A stretch of 64,000 nt of DNA. It comes from CAVVUF01 sp963751425 (lineage in GTDB: Bacteria; Chloroflexota; Anaerolineae; Anaerolineales; UBA4823). Both the position numbers and the translations under genes were made by a program. Positions 16,367 to 26,900 of this stretch are shown piece after piece. Below the pieces are notes generated by a model. The model was not told the DNA's origin, did no database searches, and was given only the letters and a program-made list of their open reading frames with translations. The stretch is taken from positions 372,001 through 436,000 of the forward strand of contig CAVVUF010000001.1 of assembly GCA_963751425.1 (NCBI GenBank), written 5' to 3'. Positions within the stretch are counted from its first letter, which is position 1. The number at the start of each line of letters is the position of its first letter.

Positions 16367-19300
16367 TTATACCGAAAACCAAACCATCAATTCTTCAACC
16401 GCTTTGTGCAGGTCCCTCTGCCGGCCGCGTTCCTGCGCAATTCGCACGACAAACTCAGGCAGGCTGGTGGATAATTCAGCAATCCGCTTGCCGGCAAGGT
16501 CAAACCGGAAGAGCGAATTTTCCAGGTAAGGATATCGGGTTGCCAGGGCGTTCAACTCAATCCCTTTTTCAACCTTTCCACACTCAGCCAATAGAAGCGC
16601 CCCGATCTCCAAATAGGACAAGGCTGCCTGCCAGGAACGGATTTTCACTGCTATTTCGCCAGCTTGTTGGAAATGGATATGTGCATTTTTCTTCAGACTC
16701 AAATAATATTCAGCATAACTGAGAAAACATAAAATGATACAATATTCATCCTCCTGGTGTACCTGTTGATAATAAATAACTCCTTCTTCTAGTATTGTTC
16801 GGGCTTCTAAATACTCCCCTCTCACCAGAAGCAATCCTGCCAATCCCAACAAACCCAGGACTATCCCAAAGAAATTATCTCTCTCTTTAGAAATTGCGAG
16901 ATATTCCTGGTATTTTTCAAACGGTTTCTCATACCTGCCGAGATTGACCTCACCCCAACACAACAATTCGTTCAAAATTTAACACACTTGAATGCATACC
17001 CAAGTGTTCATAAATTCTGAGTGCCTCTTTTCCCAGTTTTATGCCCTCCTCAAACCTGCCTCGGTAGGTTTCACACACAAACAAGGTAGAAAAATTTTCG
17101 GCGATATCAACAGAGTTATCGATATCCTGCAGGATAGACATCCTTTGTTTGATCAATTCAGATGCCCGGTCAAGGTTACCAAATTCTGCCAATTCCAGTG
17201 AGCTCAGCTCTTTCAAGGTTCCAGCAATGCCAATCTGGTCTCCCAAGTGCCTGCTCAGCCTCAAGCTTTCATCCAGGAAAACCCTTGCCTGTTCATAATT
17301 CCCCAGGGCACTGGCAGTCTGGGATAAATTAATCAGCGCTTGGGCTTTCCGCCAATCATTTCCTATTCGTCCATATAGCTCGATACAATCGAATAGATCT
17401 TGTTGAGCTTGACTTCGATCGTGCAGATATTCCAACAAACCTTTTTGGTGCAGCAAGGTTGCTTTTTCAAATAGAAAATTGATCCCTTGCTTTTCCACCT
17501 CGCCTAAGATCTGCAGCCCTCGATCCAGGCTATTTTTAGCAGCCTGTAAATTCCCTAGCAACCGGCTGAACTGGACTTGCCAGACTAGCAATCGCAGGAT
17601 TACCCTGAGCCTGGTGCTGACGGAATCTTGCCAACTTTCTCCGCTGTTAGGTTGGAACCTCTGTTCATGAATTTCCGAGATAGACAGAGAAAGGTTTACA
17701 GTTGCAGACTGAAAAGTATTTTCACCCTCTCTAAACAAACAGAGACGTTCGAAAAGTATCCCCATGCCATCCACCCCCTGTATGAGTTTGCAATATTCTA
17801 AAGAATTCACTGCCCTCTCCCATGCCAGGTGAGCATTGGTATATTCCAGAGGCATCTCGCGAATCACCTGGCCTTGTTCAACTCCTTTAATTTTTTCTTC
17901 CCAAGTCGCCAGCAGCTTGATGAAATAAGAGATGTGTTTATTGAAAGAAGCCGTTTGTTGGTCCGGATTTTCTGCTAACTTTTCAGACAGGAATTGGCGC
18001 AGGAGGAAATGGAGCTCAAATCGTCCTACCGTGATGCGTTGAAGCAGTGTGCGGTTCACGAAAATCGAGAGATCCTCCAGCGAGCACTGGCTAATTTCCT
18101 GAGCGGCTTGGAAGGAGAAGCTTCCTTGAAAGACGGATAGATCAGCCAATACGCTCCGTTCCGCATCAGACAGCAAATTCCAGGAGTGCTCGAAGACCTG
18201 GCGCATGCTGCGCTGCCTCTCTGGTAAATCCCCCCAATTTGATTTAAGGAAATTCAGGCTGCTTTTCTGAATTCGAGTAGCGATCTCGGCCGGTGTCAAT
18301 AACGTTATCCAGCTCGCCGCCAGCAAAACCGCTAACGGAATACCTTCTACCAGGCGGCAGGCTTCCCCAATGGAAATTAGATCACTCACTGGAGGGTCAT
18401 AATCAGGTTGGATGCGGCGCGCCCCTTCCAGGAAAAGCCGGATCGAGCTAAATTGGGCTAAATCCACTTTCAGTTCAGCCGATCTCTCATCCAGCACAAC
18501 TCTTTCCGGGAAATCCATTCCGCTCAGGGGAAAAAACTCTCTTCAGATAGGTTTAACCGGGCGTGTGAGGTGATCAGAATCTTGATTCCCGGCCCAACCC
18601 GAAGCAGTTCGATAAGCTTCTCTCCCGCATCCAGTAAATGCTCGAAATTATCCAGGATGATCAACATTTCCTTGTTTTGCAGGAAATCCAACAATTGCTG
18701 CCAGGGTTTGGAGTCAGCCTGGAAGGAGAAACTCAAGGCTTGCGCCAATGCCTGCGGTACAGAATCGATATAACGCACACCTGCCAGGGGGACATAAAAA
18801 ACACCGTTGGTAAAATGGGTGAGGCACCGTAATGCTGCCTCCAGCGCCAGGCGCGTCTTACCGCTGCCTCCACTGCCGACCAGGGTCAACAGGCGACAAC
18901 CAGGATCGGATAACCGTTGCAACAGGTTTTCCAACTCTTTCTCCCGCCCAATCAGGCTTGTCAGCATAGCCGGCAGATTATGCAATGGGATTTTTACTTC
19001 AGCTGCGCCACGCAATTCGCCATCTCGGATCTTCTCGTACAGTTGAACAGTCTCTCCGTCGGGCAGCAGACCTAACTCATCCTCCAGGCTCTGCCGGGTA
19101 GCCTCGAATTGTGCTAACGCCAGTTTACGCTTCCCACTCAACGCTAGCAAGCGCATCAACTGCCGGTGTGCTTCCTCGTGCCAGGGTTCCAGGAATACCA
19201 CTCTTTGGGCATATTCACTGGCCTGGGTGAAATTTCCTTGTTTTTCGAAGAAATTTGCCAGGTCAGCCAAGACTGTTAACGCCTGGCGTTGATAATATTC

Positions 19301-19786
19301 CTGCTTCATCAAGACCCACTCATCGAATTCAGGGCTGTCTTTCAATGAAAAACCGTGTAAAAACCTTCCCTGATATAGGGATGCGGCTGATTGCAGCTTA
19401 ACGATGATGCCTTCCTGTTCGTCAAGAGGAGGTTTTTCACGCCTCGAAATGGATTGTTCGAATTGGCTTGCATCCAACCAGAAATCACTAGCGGTGTTAA
19501 ATTGGAGCGTTTCATTATCCACGAGCAGATAGGGTGGATGCGCGTATGCATCCTGGATTGACTGGCGTAGATTAGCCAGTGCATTCCGCAAGCTGGCCCG
19601 CGCCGCTTTTTCAGAGAATTCAGGCCATAATAATCCCGCCAACATCGACCTGCGGTGAGGACGATCTGCTTCTACTGCCAAAAATGCAAGCAACGCGCGG
19701 ACTTTATCCGACTCAAATCCATGGACGAGCTGGTCACCCAATCTCACCACAAAAGAACCGAGGAACGCAAGTGAAAGCTGCGCCAA
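16367..19786 (-). pseudogene. SARP/BTAD-type STAND transcriptional regulator 1, two frameshifts
   Basis: Three frames (19786-18524, 18518-16950, 16975-16367) join into about 1140 residues. The N-terminus is an OmpR/SARP winged helix (LSLAFLGSFVVRLGDQ ... SDKVRALLAFLAVE), then a BTAD helical domain, an NB-ARC/STAND ATPase with Walker A GSGGSGKTR and Walker B LIILDNFEHLL, and C-terminal TPR helices. Start TTG 19786 has AGGAGAGG five bases before it and lies downstream of an extended -10. Frame breaks fall at TTTTTTCCCC (one C short) and TTTT (one T extra), so sequencing error is plausible. It is divergent from a small secreted-protein gene, its likely target. Confidence 0.82.
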
Positions 19787-19820
19787 CCTTTCCTCTCCTG
19801 AATGGGATGGATCTATTTTC

Positions 19821-19830
19821 ATTGTAGCAT
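19821..19830 (-). promoter_or_regulatory. Extended -10 promoter of SARP regulator 1
   Basis: On the minus strand TTATGCTACAAT holds TGcTACAAT, with the -10 hexamer at 19826-19821. Transcription would start near 19814, downstream of an ATG at 19822, which rules out that ATG and supports TTG 19786 as the real start. No -35 match is present. Confidence 0.5.
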
Positions 19831-19917
19831 AAAATCCCTTGCGTTTTCCTTGCACTCCGGTTGTATAAAAGGATCAGAAACCATAATCTATTCATAAAAG
19901 AGAAAAGGAGTAAAAAA

Positions 19918-20487
19918 ATGAAAACACGATCCATTTTGATCCTCGTCACTGTGTGCGCTGTGCTGGCAGTTATGACAGGCACGGCCATTGCAAAGGAGAA
20001 ATACTATTCGATCCAGGGCACCACGTATGATTTCAAACCTGAATGGGGTGATATGGCAATCTACAATACGATCGATATCCAGGTGGATAAAGTTTCCCAC
20101 CAACCTACTGGCATAATCATTGTGGATATTTCTGCTCCCTGGGGAACACGAAATTATGAAACTGAGCCCGTGTGTGTGAAATTCTATGAAGACAAGGAAG
20201 ACAAGCCTTATGCGGTCATCGTTCACCGCATCACAGAAGATGGCGTTACCGGATTTGGAGCGGGATTGCCCGGTGAGTATGCCAAGTGGAAGCTGTATGA
20301 CAGCCAGCTAGCCAATGGTGAAGGAGATTTGTATGCACTTGGGTATGAATGCATTGGCAGCGAAGCCTGTGGTCCGGAAGGATTTGATGAATTTTGGCCT
20401 GCCGACGCCCCACCACCTGCCTGCAACGATAATAAAGATTTTGAGCCGTACGACACTTATAACGAAAGCAGCCTGGAAATCCATTAA
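19918..20487 (+). CDS. Small secreted protein, unknown function
   Basis: A 189-residue protein with a signal peptide (residues 1-24, cleavage near TAIAKE). The mature part is rich in aromatic and acidic residues, has four Cys, and shows no recognisable domain; a beta-rich fold is likely (YSIQGTTYDFKPEWG, TGIIIVDISAPWGTRN). The start ATG 19918 has AAGGAG nine bases upstream. A TGTATAAAA box at 19863-19870 may be its -10. It is transcribed divergently from SARP regulator 1 with 131 bases between the two start codons, which suggests regulation by that protein (inference). Confidence 0.7.
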   Translation: MKTRSILILVTVCAVLAVMTGTAIAKEKYYSIQGTTYDFKPEWGDMAIYNTIDIQVDKVSHQPTGIIIVDISAPWGTRNYETEPVCVKFYEDKEDKPYAVIVHRITEDGVTGFGAGLPGEYAKWKLYDSQLANGEGDLYALGYECIGSEACGPEGFDEFWPADAPPPACNDNKDFEPYDTYNESSLEIH

Positions 20488-20539
20488 TAAGAAGTGAGGC
20501 TTAGGTTGGCCAACACCGTGATGGGCAACCTGATTTTAT

Positions 20540-20761
20540 ATGAGACTTAAAAATCAATCCTTGTATATCTCATATCTGCTGCGCCTCTGGCAGGAGATGA
20601 GCGAGGGGGAGCTGGTCTGGCGCGCCTCGCTGGAAAACCCGCTTACCAAAGAGCGCTGGGGGTTCACGGATATCACCAAGCTTTTCGATTTCTTAGAAAA
20701 TAGGACGAGGGATCATCCTTCAGAAAATCTTCCGAATAAACAAGTCAAGGAAGCGGCTTAG
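20540..20761 (+). CDS. Small conserved protein of the 'LRLWQ...WRASLE' type
   Basis: A 73-residue cytoplasmic protein containing SYLLRLWQ, VWRASLENPLTKERWGF and LFDFLE. I recognise this pattern (LRLW, WRASLE-P-T-ER-GF, L--FL) from short uncharacterised proteins common in Chloroflexi and cyanobacteria; no function is established for them. ATG 20540 has no clear ribosome site. It lies 52 bases after the secreted-protein stop and may share its transcript. Confidence 0.6.
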   Translation: MRLKNQSLYISYLLRLWQEMSEGELVWRASLENPLTKERWGFTDITKLFDFLENRTRDHPSENLPNKQVKEAA

Positions 20762-20813
20762 GGCTCGCACCTCACGGAATGTTAGCGAGTAAACTGCCTT
20801 GCCCTTGTCAATG

Positions 20814-20853
20814 AGAAAAAGAGCTGCCTCCGGGACCAACGCCGGAGGCAGTT
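20814..20853 (-). terminator. Rho-independent terminator of the solute-binding protein gene
   Basis: On the minus strand CTGCCTCCGG (20851-20842) pairs with CCGGAGGCAG (20833-20824), followed by CTCTTTTTCTC. The stem is ten base pairs with an eight-base loop. It lies about 90 bases after the minus-strand gene that ends at 20944. Confidence 0.75.
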
Positions 20854-20943
20854 CTTGCAAGGACCTGTATAGAGCAGGTGAACGGTGACGTTGCTATACA
20901 ACGACAAACCACACAACCAAGTAGCCAGGCGTTCCTAATCAGC

Positions 20944-22935
20944 TTAGGCGCCTGTTGCTCTGAGGCGAGGGGTCATGTACTTGAAAGGACCCCAATGCGT
21001 GTAGGGCTGCGTGTAGGGGTTTTCACTGCCAGGCCAGTTGGTCCAATGATACTGGTCCCAGCCGACAAAGCCCGTGTACCCGTAGGTCGGGATGCCGGGC
21101 ATATTTTGGAGGGCAAGTTTAAGGCCCTGGGTGCCCACCGCAATGACCGCTCCGGCATTGTTTGGATCAATCCCGCGTAGCACCGCGATAACCGCATCCA
21201 TCTCTGGGCTCGACCAGCGGGAATAATGACCACCTGTATGCTCTCCGATTGGTTTGACATAAAGAGAGTTCCATCTGTCGAACACACGATACAAATCTGG
21301 ACCCGCGCCCCAAGGCTCTTGAGCAGGCCACCATAAACTGCTCACCTCAAAGTCGCCGGTGGCTCCCAGGCCATCTCCATTATCCGTTGGAACCATCTCG
21401 GCATCGATGCCGAACTTCTGCCACTGCTGCACAGCGGCGGCGGCATTGCGGACATCGTGGTTGGTAGGAATAGTGCCGCACAGGAAGTTGATCTTCCAGG
21501 GGGTGCCACCGGGCAGCAGCCACTTGCCATCCCCGTTTTTGGAGAAGCCATTCTTCACCAGCAGCTTCGTGGCCATGTCTGGGGCATACTTATACCAGCC
21601 CAGCCCGAAGGCCTGGGCAATAAATTCCGGAGTATCCGGGAAGACGTACCCACGCCCCCTGGCGTAGTCCGCGACTCGCTTGGGCGCATCGGGATCATAG
21701 GGCGCAAAGGTCTCGCCATTGCCCACATCGATGGTGAAAGCCTTCAGCCAATCCTGCAGGGGAACGATATAGTCCGCAGGATAGGGTCCCAGGTGCGGGA
21801 TGTGCACCGGGCTCAAGGTACCCGTGGAATCGACGGCGATGCTCGTATACTCCACGATCTCGATTGCCAGGGCCAGCGCCCAACGGACATCTACATTATC
21901 GAAGGGTGCCCTGGCAGTGTTGAAGCAGATCCCCGTGATGCAGGGGTCGTTGTTGACCACGTAGGGGAAGGTCGGCTGGTAGGCGCGCGAGGTGTTCGAC
22001 TGCGCCAAAAGAGCCTTGAGACCATCGGCTGAGAGCTCCGCCACATCTAATTGATGCGCCAACTGCGCCGTGATCTGAGCGCTTTCGTCATCGAAGGACT
22101 GGTAGACGATATACTTGGGCTGCGGCTCACCGTACAGGATACCCGTCGGGCTCTTATCCCAATCCTGGCGTTTTTCCCAGGCCGTCCAGCTGCCGGCGGG
22201 ATCAAAGCCTTTCAGCTTGTAAGGACCGGTTCCCACGAAGGGATTGAACTTGAAGCTCACCGGATCCGCTTCCTTCTCGAAGATGTGCTTGGGCATGATC
22301 CAGGTGCAGCCCCAGCGGTCAAGGAAGGTGGTATGGAAGCGGGAGTTGGCCTGCTTCAGTACGAACTTGACCGTGTAATCATCCAGGGCCGTCACCGAGG
22401 CGACGTTATCCACCATGAAGGCATGGGCGTTGAAGCCATCGAAATTGATCAGGGTCCCAATCGTAAAGACCACGTCCGCAGCGGTGAAAGGCACGCCATC
22501 AGACCAGGTGGTGCCCTGGCGCAGCTTGATCGTGCATTCGGTGAAATTAGCGTTATAAGCCGGGTTTCCGTCTGCCGAGCCATTGATGATCTGACCGGTA
22601 GCGAAGTCAACCGACCAGAGCGGTTCATTCGCCAGGGTCTGCGTGCCGCGGTCCTGCCATTTCCAGCCAACCCATCCGTTGAAGTTGTCGGGTGTACCGA
22701 CACGCCCGGTGAGGATCCTGGCGATCAGGGTCTCCCGGCGGGGCAAAGTGCCTTGTAGAACGGCAGGCAGAAATATCCGAGGGGTGAGAACCGCCGCCTC
22801 CACCTCCGTCTTGGCTTCTTTTTCGACCTCCACGGCCTCGGGAGCTGCGGTGGATCCCTGGGCGGAAGCAGCGAGAATTGCGCCCGCCGCTCCGGTGGTG
22901 GCCAGCTTCAAGAAATCACGTCGATTTATTTTCAT
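20944..22935 (-). CDS. ABC-type peptide/nickel family solute-binding protein (SBP_bac_5), Tat-exported
   Basis: A 663-residue periplasmic or surface binding protein of cluster C. It begins MKINRRDFLKLATTGAAG, a twin-arginine signal, and has a low-complexity Ala/Glu linker to about residue 48. Family hallmarks are CTIKLRQGTTWSDGVPFTAADVVFT, VGTGPYKLKGFD and DVRWALALAI. It should bind an oligopeptide or similar ligand for import; no permease or ATPase genes are nearby. The linker carries RIFLPAVLQ, resembling the FLPF tail of two other secreted proteins here. AGGAGG precedes ATG 22935. The gene is intact, unlike its relative at 38.2-40.4 kb. Confidence 0.85.
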   Translation of the reverse strand: MKINRRDFLKLATTGAAGAILAASAQGSTAAPEAVEVEKEAKTEVEAAVLTPRIFLPAVLQGTLPRRETLIARILTGRVGTPDNFNGWVGWKWQDRGTQTLANEPLWSVDFATGQIINGSADGNPAYNANFTECTIKLRQGTTWSDGVPFTAADVVFTIGTLINFDGFNAHAFMVDNVASVTALDDYTVKFVLKQANSRFHTTFLDRWGCTWIMPKHIFEKEADPVSFKFNPFVGTGPYKLKGFDPAGSWTAWEKRQDWDKSPTGILYGEPQPKYIVYQSFDDESAQITAQLAHQLDVAELSADGLKALLAQSNTSRAYQPTFPYVVNNDPCITGICFNTARAPFDNVDVRWALALAIEIVEYTSIAVDSTGTLSPVHIPHLGPYPADYIVPLQDWLKAFTIDVGNGETFAPYDPDAPKRVADYARGRGYVFPDTPEFIAQAFGLGWYKYAPDMATKLLVKNGFSKNGDGKWLLPGGTPWKINFLCGTIPTNHDVRNAAAAVQQWQKFGIDAEMVPTDNGDGLGATGDFEVSSLWWPAQEPWGAGPDLYRVFDRWNSLYVKPIGEHTGGHYSRWSSPEMDAVIAVLRGIDPNNAGAVIAVGTQGLKLALQNMPGIPTYGYTGFVGWDQYHWTNWPGSENPYTQPYTHWGPFKYMTPRLRATGA

Positions 22936-23404
22936 TGATATTTTTTCCTCCTAAATACTATGAAAAGTTTGTGAAAGGTTGAATTTCCATCTCTAAGTCT
23001 TCCATCAACAGCAAACAACCTAATTTACCAGATCGGTTTATTAGCGAGATGGTCATGTTGTTCATTCCAAAAGTTTGTTAGAAGCATAGCTTTTTAACGC
23101 CCCTTATCAATTTACTAAGTTCTTACTTCATTCTTCATTATAGACAAATATTTACAAAAATGCAACTTATCATCCACATAAATATTTGAGAGACAAGGTA
23201 ATCCAGCGAATGCCCGGCCAATTGTTATACCATTCGCCAACCTCCACCTCTCAACAGGGTTAACTTTTCGATGTGCCTCAGCACTATCCGCAGCAACCAA
23301 GGCCACATACTTTCTCGGCATATCCAAGATAGCATAGCCCAGCATTCTCTGGAATGTGAACACATTACCACCATTACCCAAGAATAATCCTGCCTTGCCC
23401 TTGG
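22936..23404. other. Intergenic region with no supported gene
   Basis: AT-rich leader of the solute-binding protein gene followed by degenerate sequence. A minus-strand frame of 88 codons (23381-23115) has no ribosome site and no family features. At about 23375-23400 a D-arm-like CCAAGGGCAAGGCAGG (minus strand) marks the start of a decayed tRNA copy. Confidence 0.5.
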
Positions 23405-23439
23405 AAAAACAAAACCCCCTGGGGCAATCCCGGGGGGTT
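23405..23439 (-). terminator. Terminator 2 of the tRNA-Gly module
   Basis: On the minus strand AACCCCCCGGG pairs with CCCCAGGGGGTT, followed by TTGTTTTTCC. It lies immediately after the partial tRNA-Gly copy whose 3' end is at 23442. Confidence 0.7.
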
Positions 23440-23441
23440 GA

Positions 23442-23524
23442 GCGGGTGAACGGATTCGGACCGTCGAATGGCAGCCAGGAGCTGTCCTTTAGCTCAGGAA
23501 GCCTCCTACCTTACCCTTGGCAAA
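23442..23524 (-). pseudogene. Partial tRNA-Gly copy
   Basis: Bases 23442-23471 are identical over 30 bases to the 3' half of the true tRNA-Gly gene (T arm and 3' acceptor strand). Upstream on the minus strand there is a D-arm-like GCCAAGGGTAAGG, but the 5' acceptor strand is missing and the anticodon arm does not fold properly. It is therefore a tRNA relic, not a functional gene. It starts directly at the T run of terminator 1. Confidence 0.65.
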
Positions 23525-23578
23525 AAGAAAACCCTAAGGGGCGTGTGGCGATGAGTACGTCGTTGACCCTTAGGGTTT
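23522..23578 (-). terminator. Terminator 1, directly after tRNA-Gly
   Basis: On the minus strand AAACCCTAAGGG (23578-23567 complement) pairs with CCCTTAGGGTTT (23540-23529 complement) and is followed by TTCTTTTT. The twelve-base-pair stem starts two bases after the tRNA 3' end. Its loop holds the dispersed word GGCGATGAGTACGTC (plus strand 23547-23561). Confidence 0.78.
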
Positions 23579-23579
23579 G

Positions 23580-23651
23580 AGCGGGTGAACGGATTCGGAC
23601 CGTCGAATGGTAGCTTGGGAAGCTACTGCCTTACCACTTGGCTACACCCGC
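23580..23651 (-). tRNA. tRNA-Gly (anticodon CCC)
   Basis: The minus strand folds into a full cloverleaf: acceptor GCGGGTG/CACCCGC (seven perfect pairs), D arm GCC...GGC, anticodon stem GTAGC/GCTAC with loop TTCCCAA giving anticodon CCC, a five-base variable loop, and T arm GACGG-TCCGAAT-CCGTT. The discriminator base is U, as expected for bacterial glycine tRNA. No CCA is encoded. A good promoter lies just upstream and a terminator just downstream, so this is an independent transcription unit reading GGG codons. Confidence 0.93.
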
Positions 23652-23665
23652 ATTGGCAGAACCCA

Positions 23666-23694
23666 ATTTTACCCACACATCCCCAATTTGGCAA
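23666..23694 (-). promoter_or_regulatory. Promoter of tRNA-Gly
   Basis: On the minus strand TTGCCA (23694-23689), a 17-base spacer and TAAAAT (23671-23666). The -10 lies 14 bases before the first tRNA base, leaving a very short 5' leader, as usual for stable RNA genes. Confidence 0.65.
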
Positions 23695-23774
23695 GGTAGA
23701 CATCGGCCTCCCGAAATTATTGATAAAGTTGTATAATACTACCTCTATTCTCTGAATTTTTAGAAATCAGCCGG

Positions 23775-23802
23775 TTGAAATTTATCTTTTAGCGTATATA
23801 AT
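23775..23802 (+). promoter_or_regulatory. Promoter of the DUF11 surface-protein gene
   Basis: TTGAAA at 23775-23780, a 16-base spacer and TATAAT at 23797-23802. Transcription would begin near 23810, leaving an untranslated leader of about 115 bases before ATG 23925. Confidence 0.6.
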
Positions 23803-23924
23803 ATACATAGATCAGGAAAAATTAGCCGAAACATCGAAGCCACCCAACTAATCTACTCGGACTACCTTCAAAGGTATAATCATCGTCATTTTATTGTTTT
23901 GTTTTTAGCACAGGGGTATTAAAC

Positions 23925-26900
23925 ATGAGAATCAATCGTTCGGTTATCGTTACAGGGATTATTTTATTCGCCCTATTGATTGTTTTTCGGTCTGCTGAAG
24001 CTTCTCCTTCGAGGATAATCCATTCAGAGGATCGGGCGGGGTTTTATTTCGCCTCCGCTGAACCTTCCGGGATCCTGCCGGCCGCTCCTGAAGCCCCTGA
24101 CGCAGATGCTGACCTTTCCATTTCGATCCTGGATGTTCCCGATCCGGTGCCGGTGAACGGCAGCCTGACCTACACGGTTACGGTCATCAATAACACCAGC
24201 GCGGTTACGGCGACCAATGTGGTGATGACGGATACGCTGCCTGTCTCGGTTAGCTATGTGTCTGCCACGCCGCTCCAGGGTGGCTCCTGCACTGGCACTG
24301 TGAGCGTGGTGTGTGCTTTGGGAAACATCCAGGGTAGTGGAAAATCAATCGTTGTCATCAAAGTCACCCCGATCACAACCGGTTCAATCATCAACAACGC
24401 CCTGGTCAAGGCCAGCGAAAACGATCCCAGTACGGCTAATAATTCAACTTCAGCGGGCACAACGGTGAGTCCCTCGGCAGACCTATCCCTGACCACCACC
24501 GACGCTCCCGACCCGGTTTCGACAGGTTCCAACCTGGTCTATACCTTGAATGTGGCCAACCTGGGAACTGCGAACGCCACCACCGTGGTCCTGACGGATA
24601 CGCTGCCCACAGGCGTCACCTACCAATCAGGTACGGGCACAGGCTGGACCTGCGGCGCCATCGCGGGTGGGCGAGTACGCTGCACGCGCTCGCGCATTAA
24701 TGGCGGCACCACTGCGCCGACCCTCCTGATAACCGTGCAGGTGCCTTCTGGCTTGACGGCGGGGACCCTCACCAATTCTGCGGTGGTGAGGTCGAGCGTG
24801 GCGGACCCTCAGCTGGCGAATAACACGGACACGGAGACCACCACGATCACCACTTCGGCGAACCTGGGCGTGACTCTCACCGATGGACCTGACCCGGTCA
24901 GTCCCGGCGCCAACCTGACCTACACCGTCACGGTGAGCAATGCGGGCCCTTCCGACGCGGTAAACGTTGTATTTACCGATACCCTCCCCACTGGCGTCAC
25001 CTACCAATCATTTACCGGGACGGGCTGGTCCTGTTCGCTGGCGGGCGTATTGCTGCGCTGCAACAGCGCCGCTAACATGCTCCCCAGCACAAATTCTCGA
25101 GTGGTGATCCTCACCCAGGTGAATGCCGCAACCGCACCAGGCACACTGGCGAATTCCGTGATCGTACGCAGCAGCACCCCAGACCCGGTCTCTGCGAATA
25201 ACACCGCGGCTGCCAGTACCGTCGTGAGACTCATGGCAGACTTGAAGATCAGCAAGCTTGATTCGATCGATCCTGTGGCCCCGGGAACGAACATGGCTTA
25301 TACGATTATCATCACCAACACTGGTCCCGCCACTGCCTCAGGGGTCAAGATCACCGATACCCTGCCTGCCGGGGTCAGCTATCTCTTGCATATACCCTCG
25401 AACGAGTGGACGTGCACCCTTTTAGGCAGCGAGCTGCGCTGTTCGCGTGCTGCCGCTGTGCCTGCAAATACAGTTCTGCAGTTAGGCGTTGGCGTTACCG
25501 TTGATTTAAGTGCTACAGGCGTTCTCAATAACGTAGTGCGCGTAGGCGCGGCTACTTACGACCCAGTCGCCGCCAACAACTCCGCTGCTCAAACGACCAC
25601 CGTCATTCCCCGCTCAGACTTGAGTCTCACCAAGGTCGAGTCCAGCGATCCGGTAATCGCAGGATCAAACCTGACCTATACCTTGACCGTTTCCAATGCG
25701 GGTCCCTCCAATGCTGCCAGCCTGGTGGTGACCGATACCCTGCCAACCAATGTGGTCTACCAATCTTCCAGCGGAAGCACCGGCTGGACCTGCACCCTAT
25801 TAACGGGCAATCGTTTACGCTGCGCGCGCTCCAGTCTCACCTATAACACCAGCGCACGGCTCATCGTTTTAACCAAGGTCAATTCCAATGCGGCAGGATC
25901 GCTCAGCAACACTGCCGTGGTGAGAAGTGCCAGCATTGATGATGTTCCGACCAATAACACCGCCACCATCACAACTGCAATCATCGCCCGTGCTGACATG
26001 AGCGTGACCGTTACTGATTCACCGGACCCGGTGGCAGAGCTGCAGCCGCTGACCTACCGGGTGGTGGTTAAGAATAATGGCCCATCGGATGCAGCCGGCG
26101 TCTCGCTGAACGAGTTGATCCCCTCTGAAGTCACCTTCGGCTCGGCTGCAGCCGTCCCCCAGGGAACCTGCTCCGGCTCAGGGCCGGTCACCTGCAGCTT
26201 GGGAGCGCTTGCGGCTGGAAAATCGATCACGGTCACGGTGACGACCACCGCCAAGGCTGTATTGAACGTTCCAAAAACGATCTCGACCACCGCCGCGGTC
26301 AGCACGACCACCACGGATCCGAATACAGCCAACAACACCACCATACCCCCCATCTCTACCCAGGTGCTGCCAGCCGCGGATCTCAAGCTCAACCTGGTAA
26401 GTTCCCTGGCTCAAGTCAATACGGGCAGCCCGCTCACTTATACGCTATGGATCACAAACACGGGTCCTGCGATTGCCAACAATGTGGTGGTTACCGACAC
26501 GCTCCCCGCTGAGCTGACTTACAAATCTTCCACCCGAGCCCCTGCGGTCACTTCTCCGAAAATCGTCTGGAACCTGGGCAACCTGGCTGTGGGTCAATCG
26601 ATTTCTTTTAAGCTGGTGGTTAATGTAAAATCACCCACCCAATCCCTGGTCAACACCGCCATCGCCAGGTCCTCCATTTGGGATGTCTACCCCGCCAACA
26701 GCACGGATCAAGCCAGTGTGCAAGCCATTGACAATGTAGCCCCCACCGCCACCTGGGAGCTGCCGGTCCATTTAGGGGGACATACCTATGCAGGTTACAC
26801 AACCCTGCGCTTAGAAGTCCTTGCCACAGACAACGTGGCGGTATCTTATGTGAAATTTTATCGCTGGGATGCGCTAAATAATATTTTTGTTGATATTGGA

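Noticed and set aside
20760..20810. Possible second tRNA near the solute-binding protein terminator
   Set aside because: A D-arm-like and T-arm-like string is present, but the anticodon stem and acceptor do not pair, so a functional tRNA is not supported.
22051..22758. Plus-strand frame of 235 codons inside the solute-binding protein gene
   Set aside because: It is the antisense of a well-supported gene with a Tat signal, and shows no family features.
23115..23381. Minus-strand frame of 88 codons upstream of the solute-binding protein gene
   Set aside because: No ribosome site, no recognisable domain, and part of it overlaps a degenerate tRNA copy.
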